Below, one piece after another: positions 33,456 to 41,139 of a DNA stretch of 64,000 nt; positions within the stretch are counted from its first letter, which is position 1, and each line of letters begins with the position of its first letter. The notes under the pieces are model-generated. The model did not search any database and was not told the origin of the DNA. It worked only from the letters and a program-made list of their open reading frames with translations. Position numbers and translations under genes: made by a program. Origin of the DNA: Catellatospora citrea (GTDB lineage Bacteria > Actinomycetota > Actinomycetes > Mycobacteriales > Micromonosporaceae); assembly GCF_003610235.1 (NCBI RefSeq), contig NZ_RAPR01000001.1, positions 3,782,001 to 3,846,000 of the forward strand, in the 5' to 3' direction.

Positions 33456-33560
33456 GTGGTCACCGAGATCGGGTTCGTCAGCCTGCTGGTCGCCGGATTC
33501 GGCGCGCTCGCCGGCGGCCTGGCCTACGTGGCCGTCAAAATCTCGCGCGGCCGCTGGTGA
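33456..33560 (+). CDS. 34-residue single-pass membrane micro-ORF
   Basis: GTG 33456 to TGA 33558-33560 encodes 34 residues, nearly all one hydrophobic helix (IGFVSLLVAGFGALAGGLAY) with a basic end KISRGRW. It diverges from the DsrE-like gene and is followed by a hairpin. The short length leaves coding status unsure. Confidence 0.45.
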   Translation: MVTEIGFVSLLVAGFGALAGGLAYVAVKISRGRW

Positions 33561-33564
33561 GAGT

Positions 33565-33586
33565 GCCTGCCCGCACGCGGGCAGGC
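33565..33586 (+). terminator. hairpin after 34-residue ORF
   Basis: GCCTGCCCG and CGGGCAGGC flank CACG five bases after the stop; the stem is strong but no T run follows. Confidence 0.5.
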
Positions 33587-33665
33587 GGGGCCGCGCCGGT
33601 GCGACACCGGTGTGGCGGGCTAGCGTCGACGAGTTCCGCAGTCGCGAACGAAGAGGGTTGAAACG

Positions 33666-34259
33666 GTGAGTACTGAAGAGAATCCGCTGCAGCCGCCGCC
33701 GTGGCTGAACGCGCCGCCGGTCGACCCGTATCCGTACGAGGAGACCCACGACCTGCGCACCGGACCGGACCTGCACGGCGACCTGCTGGACCTGCTGCCC
33801 TTCGTCGGGGTGTGGCGGGGCCGCGGCCGGGGCGGCTACCCGTCCATCGAGGACTTCGACTACGCCCAGGAGATCCGGATCAGCCACGACGGCCGGCCGT
33901 TCCTGTTCTACGAGTCGAAGGCGTGGATCCTCGACGCGGAGTCCAAGCCGGTGCGGCCCGGCGGCCGCGAGGTCGGCTGGTGGCGTCCGGCGGGCAAGGA
34001 CGGCGACGAACTCGAAGCGATCATGACCAACCCGACCGGAATCATGGAGCTCTACCTCGGCAAGGTCGAGGTGAACCCGCCCCGGATCGAGATGGTCACC
34101 GACTTCGTGGCGCGCACGTCCACCGCCAAGGAGGTCACCGCCGGGCACCGGCTCTACGGCATCGTCGAGGGCGCGCTGCTGTACGCCCAGGACATGGCCG
34201 CGGTCGGCGAGGGTCTGACGCCGCACCTGAGCGCACGCCTGATCCGCGTCGGCGGCTGA
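33666..34259 (+). CDS. nitrobindin-like heme-binding FABP family protein
   Basis: This 197-residue beta-barrel protein of the nitrobindin/THAP4-like family has LPFVGVWRGRGRGGYPSIED (the GxWxGxG-type signature) and the late HLSARLIRV, whose histidine is the expected heme ligand. The equivalent Rv0813c lies beside sseC2. Ferric heme there reacts with NO or peroxynitrite. The GTG at 33666 follows AGAGGG. Confidence 0.88.
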   Translation: MSTEENPLQPPPWLNAPPVDPYPYEETHDLRTGPDLHGDLLDLLPFVGVWRGRGRGGYPSIEDFDYAQEIRISHDGRPFLFYESKAWILDAESKPVRPGGREVGWWRPAGKDGDELEAIMTNPTGIMELYLGKVEVNPPRIEMVTDFVARTSTAKEVTAGHRLYGIVEGALLYAQDMAAVGEGLTPHLSARLIRVGG

Positions 34260-34376
34260 ACTGTGACATGCGGAACCCGCTCCGCGGCCTTAACCGGTCG
34301 TCCATCCTGCGCTGCGCTCCGGATGGACACCGGGCGGCCGCTCCGACGGGCTCCTTAACCGGTGTAGCTTCGGGTC
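34260..34376. other. short intergenic stretch with a hairpin and direct repeats
   Basis: GTCCATCC (34300-34307) and GGATGGAC (34321-34328) form a stem, and CCTTAACCGGT occurs at 34288-34298 and 34353-34363. Confidence 0.5.
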
Positions 34377-35342
34377 GTGACTGATCAGATTCGTTGGGGC
34401 GTTCTCGCCACGGGCGGGATCGCCGCACGCTTCGCGCGCGAGCTGGGCCAGGTGCCCGGCACCGAACTGGCGGCCGTGGGCTCGCGGACAGCGTCGTCCG
34501 CGCAGGCCTTCGCCGCCGAGCACGGCGCGGCGCGCAGCCACGGCTCGTGGGAGGCGCTGGCCGCCGACCCGGACGTGGACATCATCTACATCGCGACCCC
34601 GCACTCCCACCACCACGCGGCGGCTTCGCTGTGCCTGCGGGCCGGCAAGCCGCTGCTGGTGGAGAAGGCCTTCACGCTGGACCTCGCGACGACCCAGGAC
34701 CTCGTCACCATGGCGCGGGAACGCGAGCTGTTCCTCATGGAGGCGTTCTGGACGCGTACCCTGCCGTCGACCCTGAAGATCCAGGAGCTGATCGCGGACG
34801 GCGCGATCGGCGAGGTGGTCGCGGTGCAGGCGGCGTTCGGCATCGGGCTGGACCCGGAGCCGTCGCACCGGCTGCGCAACCCGGAGCTGGGCGGCGGCGC
34901 GCTGCTGGACCTGGGCGTCTACCCGATCGGCTTCGCGCAGCTGCTGCTCGGCGAGCCGGACCAGGTCCGGGCGTGGGCGCAGCTGTTCCCCGAGGGCACC
35001 GACGCCCGCACCAGCATCTCGCTGGGCTTCCCGTCGGGCGCGGTGGCGTCGCTGTACTGCGGCATCAACGGCGACGTGCGCAACGCGACCATCGTCGGCA
35101 CGCAGGGCCGGATCGAACTGCCCTGGGGCTTCCACGCCGCCGAGCGCTTCGTCCTGCACCGCCACGGCGCCGACCCGGAGGAGTTCGAGACCGCCCCCGC
35201 CGGCCTGCACTTCGAGGCCGCCGAGGCGACTCGCTGCCTACGCGAGGGCAAACTCGAATCCGACCTGATCCCCCTCTCCTCAACCCTGTCCGTGATGCGC
35301 ACCATGGACGCCGTCCGCGCCCAGATCGGCGTCACCTACTGA
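34377..35342 (+). CDS. Gfo/Idh/MocA family oxidoreductase
   Basis: This 321-residue NAD(P)-dependent dehydrogenase has the N-terminal Rossmann GVLATGGIAARFARELGQV, the conserved EKAF (KPLLVEKAFTLD) with the catalytic lysine and EAFWTRTLP, and a C-terminal dimer domain (ELGGGALLDLGVYPIGFA). It probably oxidises a sugar or polyol; no pathway genes adjoin it. Confidence 0.9.
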   Translation: MTDQIRWGVLATGGIAARFARELGQVPGTELAAVGSRTASSAQAFAAEHGAARSHGSWEALAADPDVDIIYIATPHSHHHAAASLCLRAGKPLLVEKAFTLDLATTQDLVTMARERELFLMEAFWTRTLPSTLKIQELIADGAIGEVVAVQAAFGIGLDPEPSHRLRNPELGGGALLDLGVYPIGFAQLLLGEPDQVRAWAQLFPEGTDARTSISLGFPSGAVASLYCGINGDVRNATIVGTQGRIELPWGFHAAERFVLHRHGADPEEFETAPAGLHFEAAEATRCLREGKLESDLIPLSSTLSVMRTMDAVRAQIGVTY

Positions 35343-35353
35343 CAGACCAAAGC

Positions 35354-35426
35354 GACGATCTTGCGCGTACGGCGGGTACGACACGCCCTTTCCGGGCATA
35401 TCGGCAACCGTTCGCGCAAGATCGTC
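35354..35426. terminator. long-looped inverted repeat between convergent genes
   Basis: GACGATCTTGCGCG (35354-35367) and CGCGCAAGATCGTC (35413-35426) form a perfect 14-bp stem with a 45-base loop between the oxidoreductase and pit genes. Confidence 0.55.
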
Positions 35427-35446
35427 GTGATCTTGTCCGGGGGCCG

Positions 35447-36499
35447 TCAGAAGATGGGGCGGACCAGGACGTAGGTGATGAGGGCGGCGATGGCCGCGCC
35501 GGGGAAGGTGAGGACCCAGGCGGTCATGATGTTGCCGGCTACGCCCCAGCGGACTGCTGAGAACTTCTTCGTGGCGCCGACGCCCATGATCGCCGAGGTG
35601 ATGGTGTGCGTCGTGGAGATCGGCAGGCCGTAGGCGGCCGCGGTGAACAGCACGCTGCTGGCCACGGTCTCGGCGGCGAAGCCGGCCATCGGGTCCAGGT
35701 GGATGACCCGGCGGCCGAGCGTGCGGATGATGCGCCAGCCGCCCGCGTACGTGCCCAGTGCCAGCACCGTCGCCGAGGTCCAGAACACCCACTCCGGGAT
35801 GGTCTCGTTCGAGCTCTGGAACCCGCCCGTGTAGAGCGCCAGCACGATGATGCCCATGGTCTTCGCGGCGTCCTGCATGCCGTGGCCGACCGACATGGCG
35901 ATCGCCGACAGCGACTGCATGAACCGGAAGAACCGGTTGAGCGGCGTGGGCTGCAGCAGCCGCCCCGACTTGCGCTTGGACAGCCACTTGGCCAGCAGGT
36001 ACACCGCCCACAGCAGGAACAGCATGAACGCCGCGCCCAGGATGAAGCCGGTGGCCGGCGACACGATCATCGGGAGGACGACCTTCTCCAGGATGCCGCC
36101 CCAGAGCACCTCTCCCTGCACGCCGAACGCGAGCGCGGCCAGCATCGCCCCGACCAGGCCGCCGATCAGCGCATGCGAGGACGACGAGGGAATGCCGTAG
36201 TACCAGGTCAGCAGGTTCCAGGCGATGGCGCCGACGACGCCGGCGAACACGATGCCCAGCCCGACCTCGCCCTCCGGGGGCGTGATGATGCCGCTGCCGA
36301 CGGTCTTGGCCACCTGGGCGCCGAAGTGCGCGCCGACGAAGTTGCCGAGCGCGGCGATGCCCAGCGCGATCCGCGGGGTGAGGGCCCGGGTCGAGACGCT
36401 GGTGGCGATGGCGTTCGCGGCGTCGTGGAAGCCGTTGGTGTAGTCGAACACCATGGCCGCGAGGATGACCGCGAGCACCGGGATGAGGAGCTCGTTCAC
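35447..36499 (-). CDS. pit: inorganic phosphate transporter, Pit family
   Basis: This 350-residue low-affinity phosphate/cation symporter has the duplicated PiT signature GFHDAANAIATSVSTRAL near the N-terminus and GMQDAAKTMG plus STTHTITSAIMGVG later. About ten spans are predicted. The GTG at 36499 is 42 bases after the DUF47 stop, so both are one operon, with ppk2 upstream. A PHO-box-like array lies before the operon. Confidence 0.94.
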   Translation of the reverse strand: MNELLIPVLAVILAAMVFDYTNGFHDAANAIATSVSTRALTPRIALGIAALGNFVGAHFGAQVAKTVGSGIITPPEGEVGLGIVFAGVVGAIAWNLLTWYYGIPSSSSHALIGGLVGAMLAALAFGVQGEVLWGGILEKVVLPMIVSPATGFILGAAFMLFLLWAVYLLAKWLSKRKSGRLLQPTPLNRFFRFMQSLSAIAMSVGHGMQDAAKTMGIIVLALYTGGFQSSNETIPEWVFWTSATVLALGTYAGGWRIIRTLGRRVIHLDPMAGFAAETVASSVLFTAAAYGLPISTTHTITSAIMGVGATKKFSAVRWGVAGNIMTAWVLTFPGAAIAALITYVLVRPIF

Positions 36500-36541
36500 G
36501 TCACGCTCCCCCGCCGGGAGGGCCGGCGATGAGGCCGCGCA

Positions 36542-37168
36542 TCAGGACTCCTTGACGGCGATGGTCTCGACGGTGTTCGCCACGTGCTCGAAGGCGTCGC
36601 AGGCGGCCTCCAGCTCGTCGGCGACCTCCTTCATCTTCAGCACGGTCAGCGCGTCGTACTCGCCGCTGAACAGCCGGACCAGCAGCATGCGGTAGGTGCG
36701 GTCGCCGTCGTTCTCCAGGCGGTTGCACTCGACCCAGTAGTCCTTGAGGCCCTTCATCTGCTTGAGCCGCGGCATGGCCAGGGCGGTGACCTTGGCCTGC
36801 TGGTCCAGCACGTCGATCAGCTCGATCATCTCGCGCGGCAGGGCCGGGAGCTTGGTCAGGCCGTACAGGTAGACCAGGTTGCCCACGGCCTCCAGGTGGT
36901 CCATGACGTCGTCGAGCCCGGAGCCGAGACGGTAGATGTCCTCACGGTCGAACGGCGTGATGAACGTCGAGTTGATCTTGTTGTACAGCTCGTGCGTGAT
37001 CTGGTCGCTGTCGTGCTCGACGTCGGCCAGCCGCTCGCTGACCGACTGCACGTCAGCGCCGGGCAGCGCCAGCTCGGAGAGCAGCTCCGTGCCGCGCACC
37101 AGGTTCTGGGCGGCACGGGAGAACATCTCGTAGAAGGCGCCCTCTTGGGGGCGGAGTGAAAACTTCAC
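36542..37168 (-). CDS. DUF47/PhoU-like accessory protein of Pit
   Basis: This 208-residue helical protein of the DUF47 family has metal-binding motifs like PhoU (VEHDSDQITHEL, FDREDIYRLGSGLDDVMDHL and ECNRLENDGDRTYR). It is the usual regulatory partner of Pit transporters. GTG 37168 is used because AAAGG sits 8 bases before it; the GTG at 37177 has no spacing for a site. Confidence 0.9.
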   Translation of the reverse strand: MKFSLRPQEGAFYEMFSRAAQNLVRGTELLSELALPGADVQSVSERLADVEHDSDQITHELYNKINSTFITPFDREDIYRLGSGLDDVMDHLEAVGNLVYLYGLTKLPALPREMIELIDVLDQQAKVTALAMPRLKQMKGLKDYWVECNRLENDGDRTYRMLLVRLFSGEYDALTVLKMKEVADELEAACDAFEHVANTVETIAVKES

Positions 37169-37272
37169 CGCAAGCACCTTTGGTTTGGTGGTGTCATCCG
37201 GACGGTCTGGTCGGGGGAATGCTAAGCACTGTTACCCGGCGTTCGTGACCCGGTCACCCAGCGCCTTCTGCC

Positions 37273-37301
37273 CTTCATGACCCGTTCACCTACCGTTCAT
37301 C
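37273..37301 (+). promoter_or_regulatory. PHO-box-like triple direct repeat upstream of DUF47-pit
   Basis: CTTCATG (37273), GTTCACC (37284) and GTTCATC (37295) recur every 11 bases in the 100 bases before the operon, overlapping the last codons of ppk2. Period and core match PhoP repeat units. Orientation is opposite to the operon and part of it is coding, so certainty is moderate. Confidence 0.5.
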
Positions 37302-38197
37302 TTCGACGCGCTGCCCGTTTCCTCACGTTCCAGGCGCTTCGTCTCTGATTTCGGGTCGAAGGCAGCCGGCGGATAGCTCAGATCCAGGCGTTTCAAGGCA
37401 TCGAGGATGAGGTGCGCCACGGCCCAATCGCGGTACCACTTCCGGTCCGCCGGGACCACATGCCAGGGGGCGTGATCAGTCCCACACCGCCGGAGGACGT
37501 CCTGATAAGCCTGCTGGTACGCGGGCCAGTAGGCGCGGTTGTCCACGTCGTCCGGGTTGTACTTCCAGTACTTCGTGGGGTCGCGCAGGCGCTCCAGCAG
37601 GCGGCGGCGCTGCTCGTCGTACGAGATGTGCAGCATCACCTTGACCAGCGAGAACCCGCTGTCGACAAGCTCACGTTCGAAGGTGTTGATCATTTCGTAG
37701 CGGGGTTTCCACACCCGCGGCGACGCCAGCTCGCGCACCCGCACGACGAGCACGTCCTCGTAGTGCGAGCGGTTGAAGATGCCGAGGTATCCCGGCAGCG
37801 GCAGCGCCCGGCGGATCCGCCACAGGAAGTCGTGCCGGCGCTCCTCCGCCGTCGGCGGCCCGAATGCGGTGATCCGCAGACCCTCCGGGTTCATGGTGCC
37901 GGCCACCTTCTTGACCGTGCCGTCCTTGCCCCCGCAGTCCATCGCCTGCAGCACCAGCAGGACTCGGCGCTGGTCGGCCGGATTGACCTTGGCACTGGCG
38001 AACAGCATCTCCTGCTGCCGCGCCAGCTCCTCCCCCAGCATCACCAGCTCGGCGCGCGCCCACCCCTTCGGATCCCGCCGCACCGCCTTCCGATCAGGCA
38101 GCCCCGGCGTCCCCGCCGGATCGATCGCGCCGAGATCCACCCCCGACCCGACCCGCAGCAATTCGGACACGTCCGCCACATTCCGATCATTGCGCAC
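37286..38197 (-). CDS. ppk2: PPK2-family polyphosphate kinase
   Basis: This 303-residue PPK2-type P-loop kinase moves phosphate between polyphosphate and nucleotides. Walker A-like LQAMDCGGKDGTVKKV, the lid-region FGPPTAEERRHDFLWRI, Walker B-like IFNRSHYEDVLVVRV and the KYNPDDVDNRAYWP segment are present. Its place upstream of pit fits phosphate storage. The GTG at 38197 begins it. Confidence 0.92.
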   Translation of the reverse strand: MRNDRNVADVSELLRVGSGVDLGAIDPAGTPGLPDRKAVRRDPKGWARAELVMLGEELARQQEMLFASAKVNPADQRRVLLVLQAMDCGGKDGTVKKVAGTMNPEGLRITAFGPPTAEERRHDFLWRIRRALPLPGYLGIFNRSHYEDVLVVRVRELASPRVWKPRYEMINTFERELVDSGFSLVKVMLHISYDEQRRRLLERLRDPTKYWKYNPDDVDNRAYWPAYQQAYQDVLRRCGTDHAPWHVVPADRKWYRDWAVAHLILDALKRLDLSYPPAAFDPKSETKRLEREETGSASKMNGR

Positions 38198-38247
38198 AAC
38201 CCGCCCCCTCGCCGGTCATCCCCAACTTCCGGCCCACCACCTACCCC

Positions 38248-38309
38248 GTTGATCATGAACTTATGGCACGGGTCGGCGGCGTGTCATGACCACAACTTCA
38301 TGATCAACA
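38248..38309 (+). repeat. 60-bp interspersed palindrome, copy 4
   Basis: It runs from CGTTGATCATGAACTTATGG through GCACGGGTCGGCGGCGTGTC to ACTTCATGATCAAC, matching copy 1. It lies upstream of ppk2 and downstream of the DUF402 gene. Confidence 0.88.
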
Positions 38310-38351
38310 AATGCGGGGCAGGGCGGGGCGATGCCTGCCGGGGGGCGGGGG

Positions 38352-38843
38352 TCAGGGGGAGACGTGGGCGAGCCAGCGGTGGAAGTGGGTGGTGAAGGGT
38401 TCCTGGTTGGTGCGGACGGCTTCGAGCAGCCACTGGGCGGCGTCGCGGGCCTGCTTGACGACCTCTTCGGGGTAGCCGAACTTGGCCTGGTGCACGGCGA
38501 ACTCGTCCTCGTCGACCAACTGCACCTCGCCGGTCAGGCGGATCTTGCGTACGTCGAGGTCGAGGTCGGTGACGGTGACGGTGTCGTCGTTCCAGGTCGC
38601 GGGGGTGGTGATGTCGCAGTAGAGGGACGTGTTGCGGGGGGCGGCGTTGAACATGGCCGTCCACCAGCCGGTGTGCGGGACGAGGACCACGCCGGGGATC
38701 TCGTACACCTTGCCGGTGTCGCTCACCGTGCCGCTCGGGATGCCCAGCCACGTGCCGTGCTCGTCGCGGCCGAGCAGGGTGGCCGGGAAGGCCCGGTGCG
38801 CACTCCCGTCGAACTTGCGGATCTCCACCCGTACGACGCCCAT
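38352..38843 (-). CDS. DUF402 domain protein
   Basis: This 163-residue protein of the DUF402/FomD-like family has GWWTAMFNAAPRNTSLYCDI, then acidic VTDLDLDVRKIRLTGEVQLV and DEDEFAVHQAKFGYPEE, which bind divalent metal in related nucleoside phosphate hydrolases. ATG 38843 has GAGG 8 bases upstream. The substrate is unknown. Confidence 0.85.
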   Translation of the reverse strand: MGVVRVEIRKFDGSAHRAFPATLLGRDEHGTWLGIPSGTVSDTGKVYEIPGVVLVPHTGWWTAMFNAAPRNTSLYCDITTPATWNDDTVTVTDLDLDVRKIRLTGEVQLVDEDEFAVHQAKFGYPEEVVKQARDAAQWLLEAVRTNQEPFTTHFHRWLAHVSP

Positions 38844-38992
38844 CCGACTACCTCGTTTCACGGCGGTGGCGTACACCCTCGCACCACCGCGCAACGATGC
38901 GGGGGTGACGCGGGTCGCGCCCACAATGCGCCATGGTCCCAAATCAGGCGGCGCGGTGGAAGACCGTCGGTGCCAGCCGGTACGGTCAGTCG

Positions 38993-41008
38993 GTGCCGCC
39001 GAAGAAGAAGCGAACACGTGACCACAGCGCCCTCGACCTGCTCGAGGCCGCTGTCGGCGCGGTGCCCGGCGGCTCGGCCCGGCCCGGCCAGCAGGCCATG
39101 ACCGCGGCCATCTCCACCGCCATCGAGTCCGGCGACCACCTGCTGGTGCAGGCCGGCACCGGCACCGGCAAGTCGCTGGCCTACCTCGCCCCCGCGCTGA
39201 CCGTCGAAGGGCCTGTCGTCATCTCGACGGCCACGCTCGCGCTGCAGTCGCAGCTGGTCGAGAAGGACCTGCCGCGCATCGGCAAGGCGATCTCCCCGCT
39301 GCTCGGTCGCGAGCCGACGTTCGCCCTGCTCAAGGGCCGTCATCACTACGTGTGCCTGGCGAAGCTGGAGCACTCCGACGAGCAGGACCCGCAGGACTCG
39401 CTGTTCGACGCGGGCTCCAGTGGCAGCGGGGTGAAGTGGCTCGGTGAGTCGGGCCGCCTCGGCAAGCAGATCGAGCGCATCCGCGACTGGGCGATGGAGA
39501 GCGACACCGGCGACCGCGACGAGCTCGACCCGGGGGTCGACGACACGGCCTGGCGCATGGTGTCGACCCCGGCGCGGGAGTGCGTCGGCGCGGCCCGCTG
39601 CCCATACGGGCCGGAGTGCTTCGCGGAGCTGTCGCGGGCCCGCGCCCGCGAGGCCGACGTGGTGGTCACCAACCACTCGCTGCTGTCGGTCGACATGATG
39701 GCCGGGCGGCACATCGTGCCCGAGCACAAACTCCTGATCATCGACGAGGCCCACGAGCTGGCCGACCGGGTCTCCAGCGCCGCGCAGGCCGAGCTGACCC
39801 CCGACGCGGTGGACCGCACGGCCCGCGCCGCCCGCCCCTACGTGGAGGGCGAGGAGTACCAGTCCCTGGTCGAGGCCGCCGACGCGCTGACCGTCGGGCT
39901 GGCCGAGACCCCGGCCGGGCGGATCACCGGCAAGCTGCCGACGGGCATCGTCGAGGCCTGCACGCTGCTCGACGGGGCGACCCGGCGCGGGCTCTCCCGG
40001 ATCGGCGAGATCAAGGCCGACGACCCCGACCCGGTGCGCAAGCAGCAGGCCAAGTCGCTGCTCGACGAGGTCTCCAAGACCGCCCAGCGGCTGCTGGAGG
40101 ACAACGAGCACGACGTCGCCTGGGTGGAGCACGAGCCGCGCCGGGCCCTGGTCGTCGCGCCGCTGTCGGTCGCCGGCCTGCTCGGCGAGAAGCTGTACGA
40201 GGACCGCACCGTCATCGCCACCTCGGCCACGCTGACCCTCGGCGGCAACTTCGACACCCTCGCCCGCTCGCTGGGCCTGCCGGTGAGCCCCAAGACCGCG
40301 GCCAAGCCCGGCGCGCCGCCGGAGTCGGCCTCCGGGCCGGGCTGGAAGTCGCTCGACGTCGGGTCCCCGTTCGACTATCCGAAGCAGGGCATCCTCTACG
40401 TCGCCGCGCACCTGCCCCGGCCCGCCGCGTCGGGCCTGCCGGACGCGACCGGGGCGGAGCTGCTGGCGCTGGTCGAGGCGCTCGGTGGACGTACCCTCGG
40501 GCTCTTCTCCTCCCGCAAGGCCGCGCAGCAGGCCGCGGAGCTGCTGCGGGCCAAGACGAACCTGACCGTGCTGCTGCAGGGCGACGAGGCGCTGCCGCTG
40601 CTGGTCCGCAAGTTCCGCGAGGACCGCAACAGCTGCCTGCTCGGCGTCATGTCGCTGTGGCAGGGCGTGGACGTGCCGGGCGACGCCTGCCAACTGGTCG
40701 TCATCGACCGGCTGCCGTTCCCGCGCCCGGACGAGCCGCTGGCCTCGGCCCGCTCGGCGGCGGTCGACGAGGGCGGCGGCTCGGGCTTCGCCGCGGTGAG
40801 CGTGCCGATCGCGGCGATCCGGCTGGCCCAGGGCGTGGGCCGGCTGATCCGCTCCACCTCGGACAAGGGCGTCGTCGCCGTCCTCGACTCCCGCCTGGAG
40901 ACGGCCCGCGGCTACGGCGCCTTCCTCCGCGCCAGCCTCCCGCCCTTCTGGTACACCACCAAGCAGGAAATCGTCCTCAAGTCCCTCAAGCGCCTCAGCG
41001 AGAGCTGA
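38993..41008 (+). CDS. DinG/XPD-type ATP-dependent DNA helicase
   Basis: This 671-residue superfamily 2 helicase has Walker A in VQAGTGTGKSLAYL, motif II IIDEAHELADR, motif III-like VIATSATLTLGGNFDTL and motif VI AQGVGRLIRS. Four cysteines (YVCLAKLE, ARECVGAARC and PYGPEC) should hold a 4Fe-4S cluster as in XPD and DinG. It would unwind DNA 5' to 3' in repair. GTG 38993 (VPPKKKRTRDH) is the likely start, with a GTG of the longer frame at 38933 less likely. Confidence 0.9.
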   Translation: MPPKKKRTRDHSALDLLEAAVGAVPGGSARPGQQAMTAAISTAIESGDHLLVQAGTGTGKSLAYLAPALTVEGPVVISTATLALQSQLVEKDLPRIGKAISPLLGREPTFALLKGRHHYVCLAKLEHSDEQDPQDSLFDAGSSGSGVKWLGESGRLGKQIERIRDWAMESDTGDRDELDPGVDDTAWRMVSTPARECVGAARCPYGPECFAELSRARAREADVVVTNHSLLSVDMMAGRHIVPEHKLLIIDEAHELADRVSSAAQAELTPDAVDRTARAARPYVEGEEYQSLVEAADALTVGLAETPAGRITGKLPTGIVEACTLLDGATRRGLSRIGEIKADDPDPVRKQQAKSLLDEVSKTAQRLLEDNEHDVAWVEHEPRRALVVAPLSVAGLLGEKLYEDRTVIATSATLTLGGNFDTLARSLGLPVSPKTAAKPGAPPESASGPGWKSLDVGSPFDYPKQGILYVAAHLPRPAASGLPDATGAELLALVEALGGRTLGLFSSRKAAQQAAELLRAKTNLTVLLQGDEALPLLVRKFREDRNSCLLGVMSLWQGVDVPGDACQLVVIDRLPFPRPDEPLASARSAAVDEGGGSGFAAVSVPIAAIRLAQGVGRLIRSTSDKGVVAVLDSRLETARGYGAFLRASLPPFWYTTKQEIVLKSLKRLSES

Positions 41009-41032
41009 CCCGCGCCGCCGACGCCACAGGAC

Positions 41033-41107
41033 CGTTCGACTTGCCTGGCACCCGTGCGAATCAGTGCTCAAGATCCGCACAGGTGCCGGGCAAGTCCGAT
41101 GATCAAG
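41033..41107. repeat. 75-bp interspersed palindrome, GGACTTGCC family, copy 2 (inverted)
   Basis: GTTCGACTTGCCTGGCA and GTGCCGGGCAAGTCCGATGAT form the arms; reverse-complemented it aligns with 18046-18124. It lies between convergent genes and may serve as terminator for both. Confidence 0.75.
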
Positions 41108-41139
41108 GCGCGAGAGCGCGGTGAGTGGTCAGCGGTGGG

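Noticed and set aside
38858..41080. 740-residue open frame antisense to the helicase
   Set aside because: The helicase on plus has all family motifs; the antisense frame is repetitive Gly/Arg/Asp/Gln with no domain.
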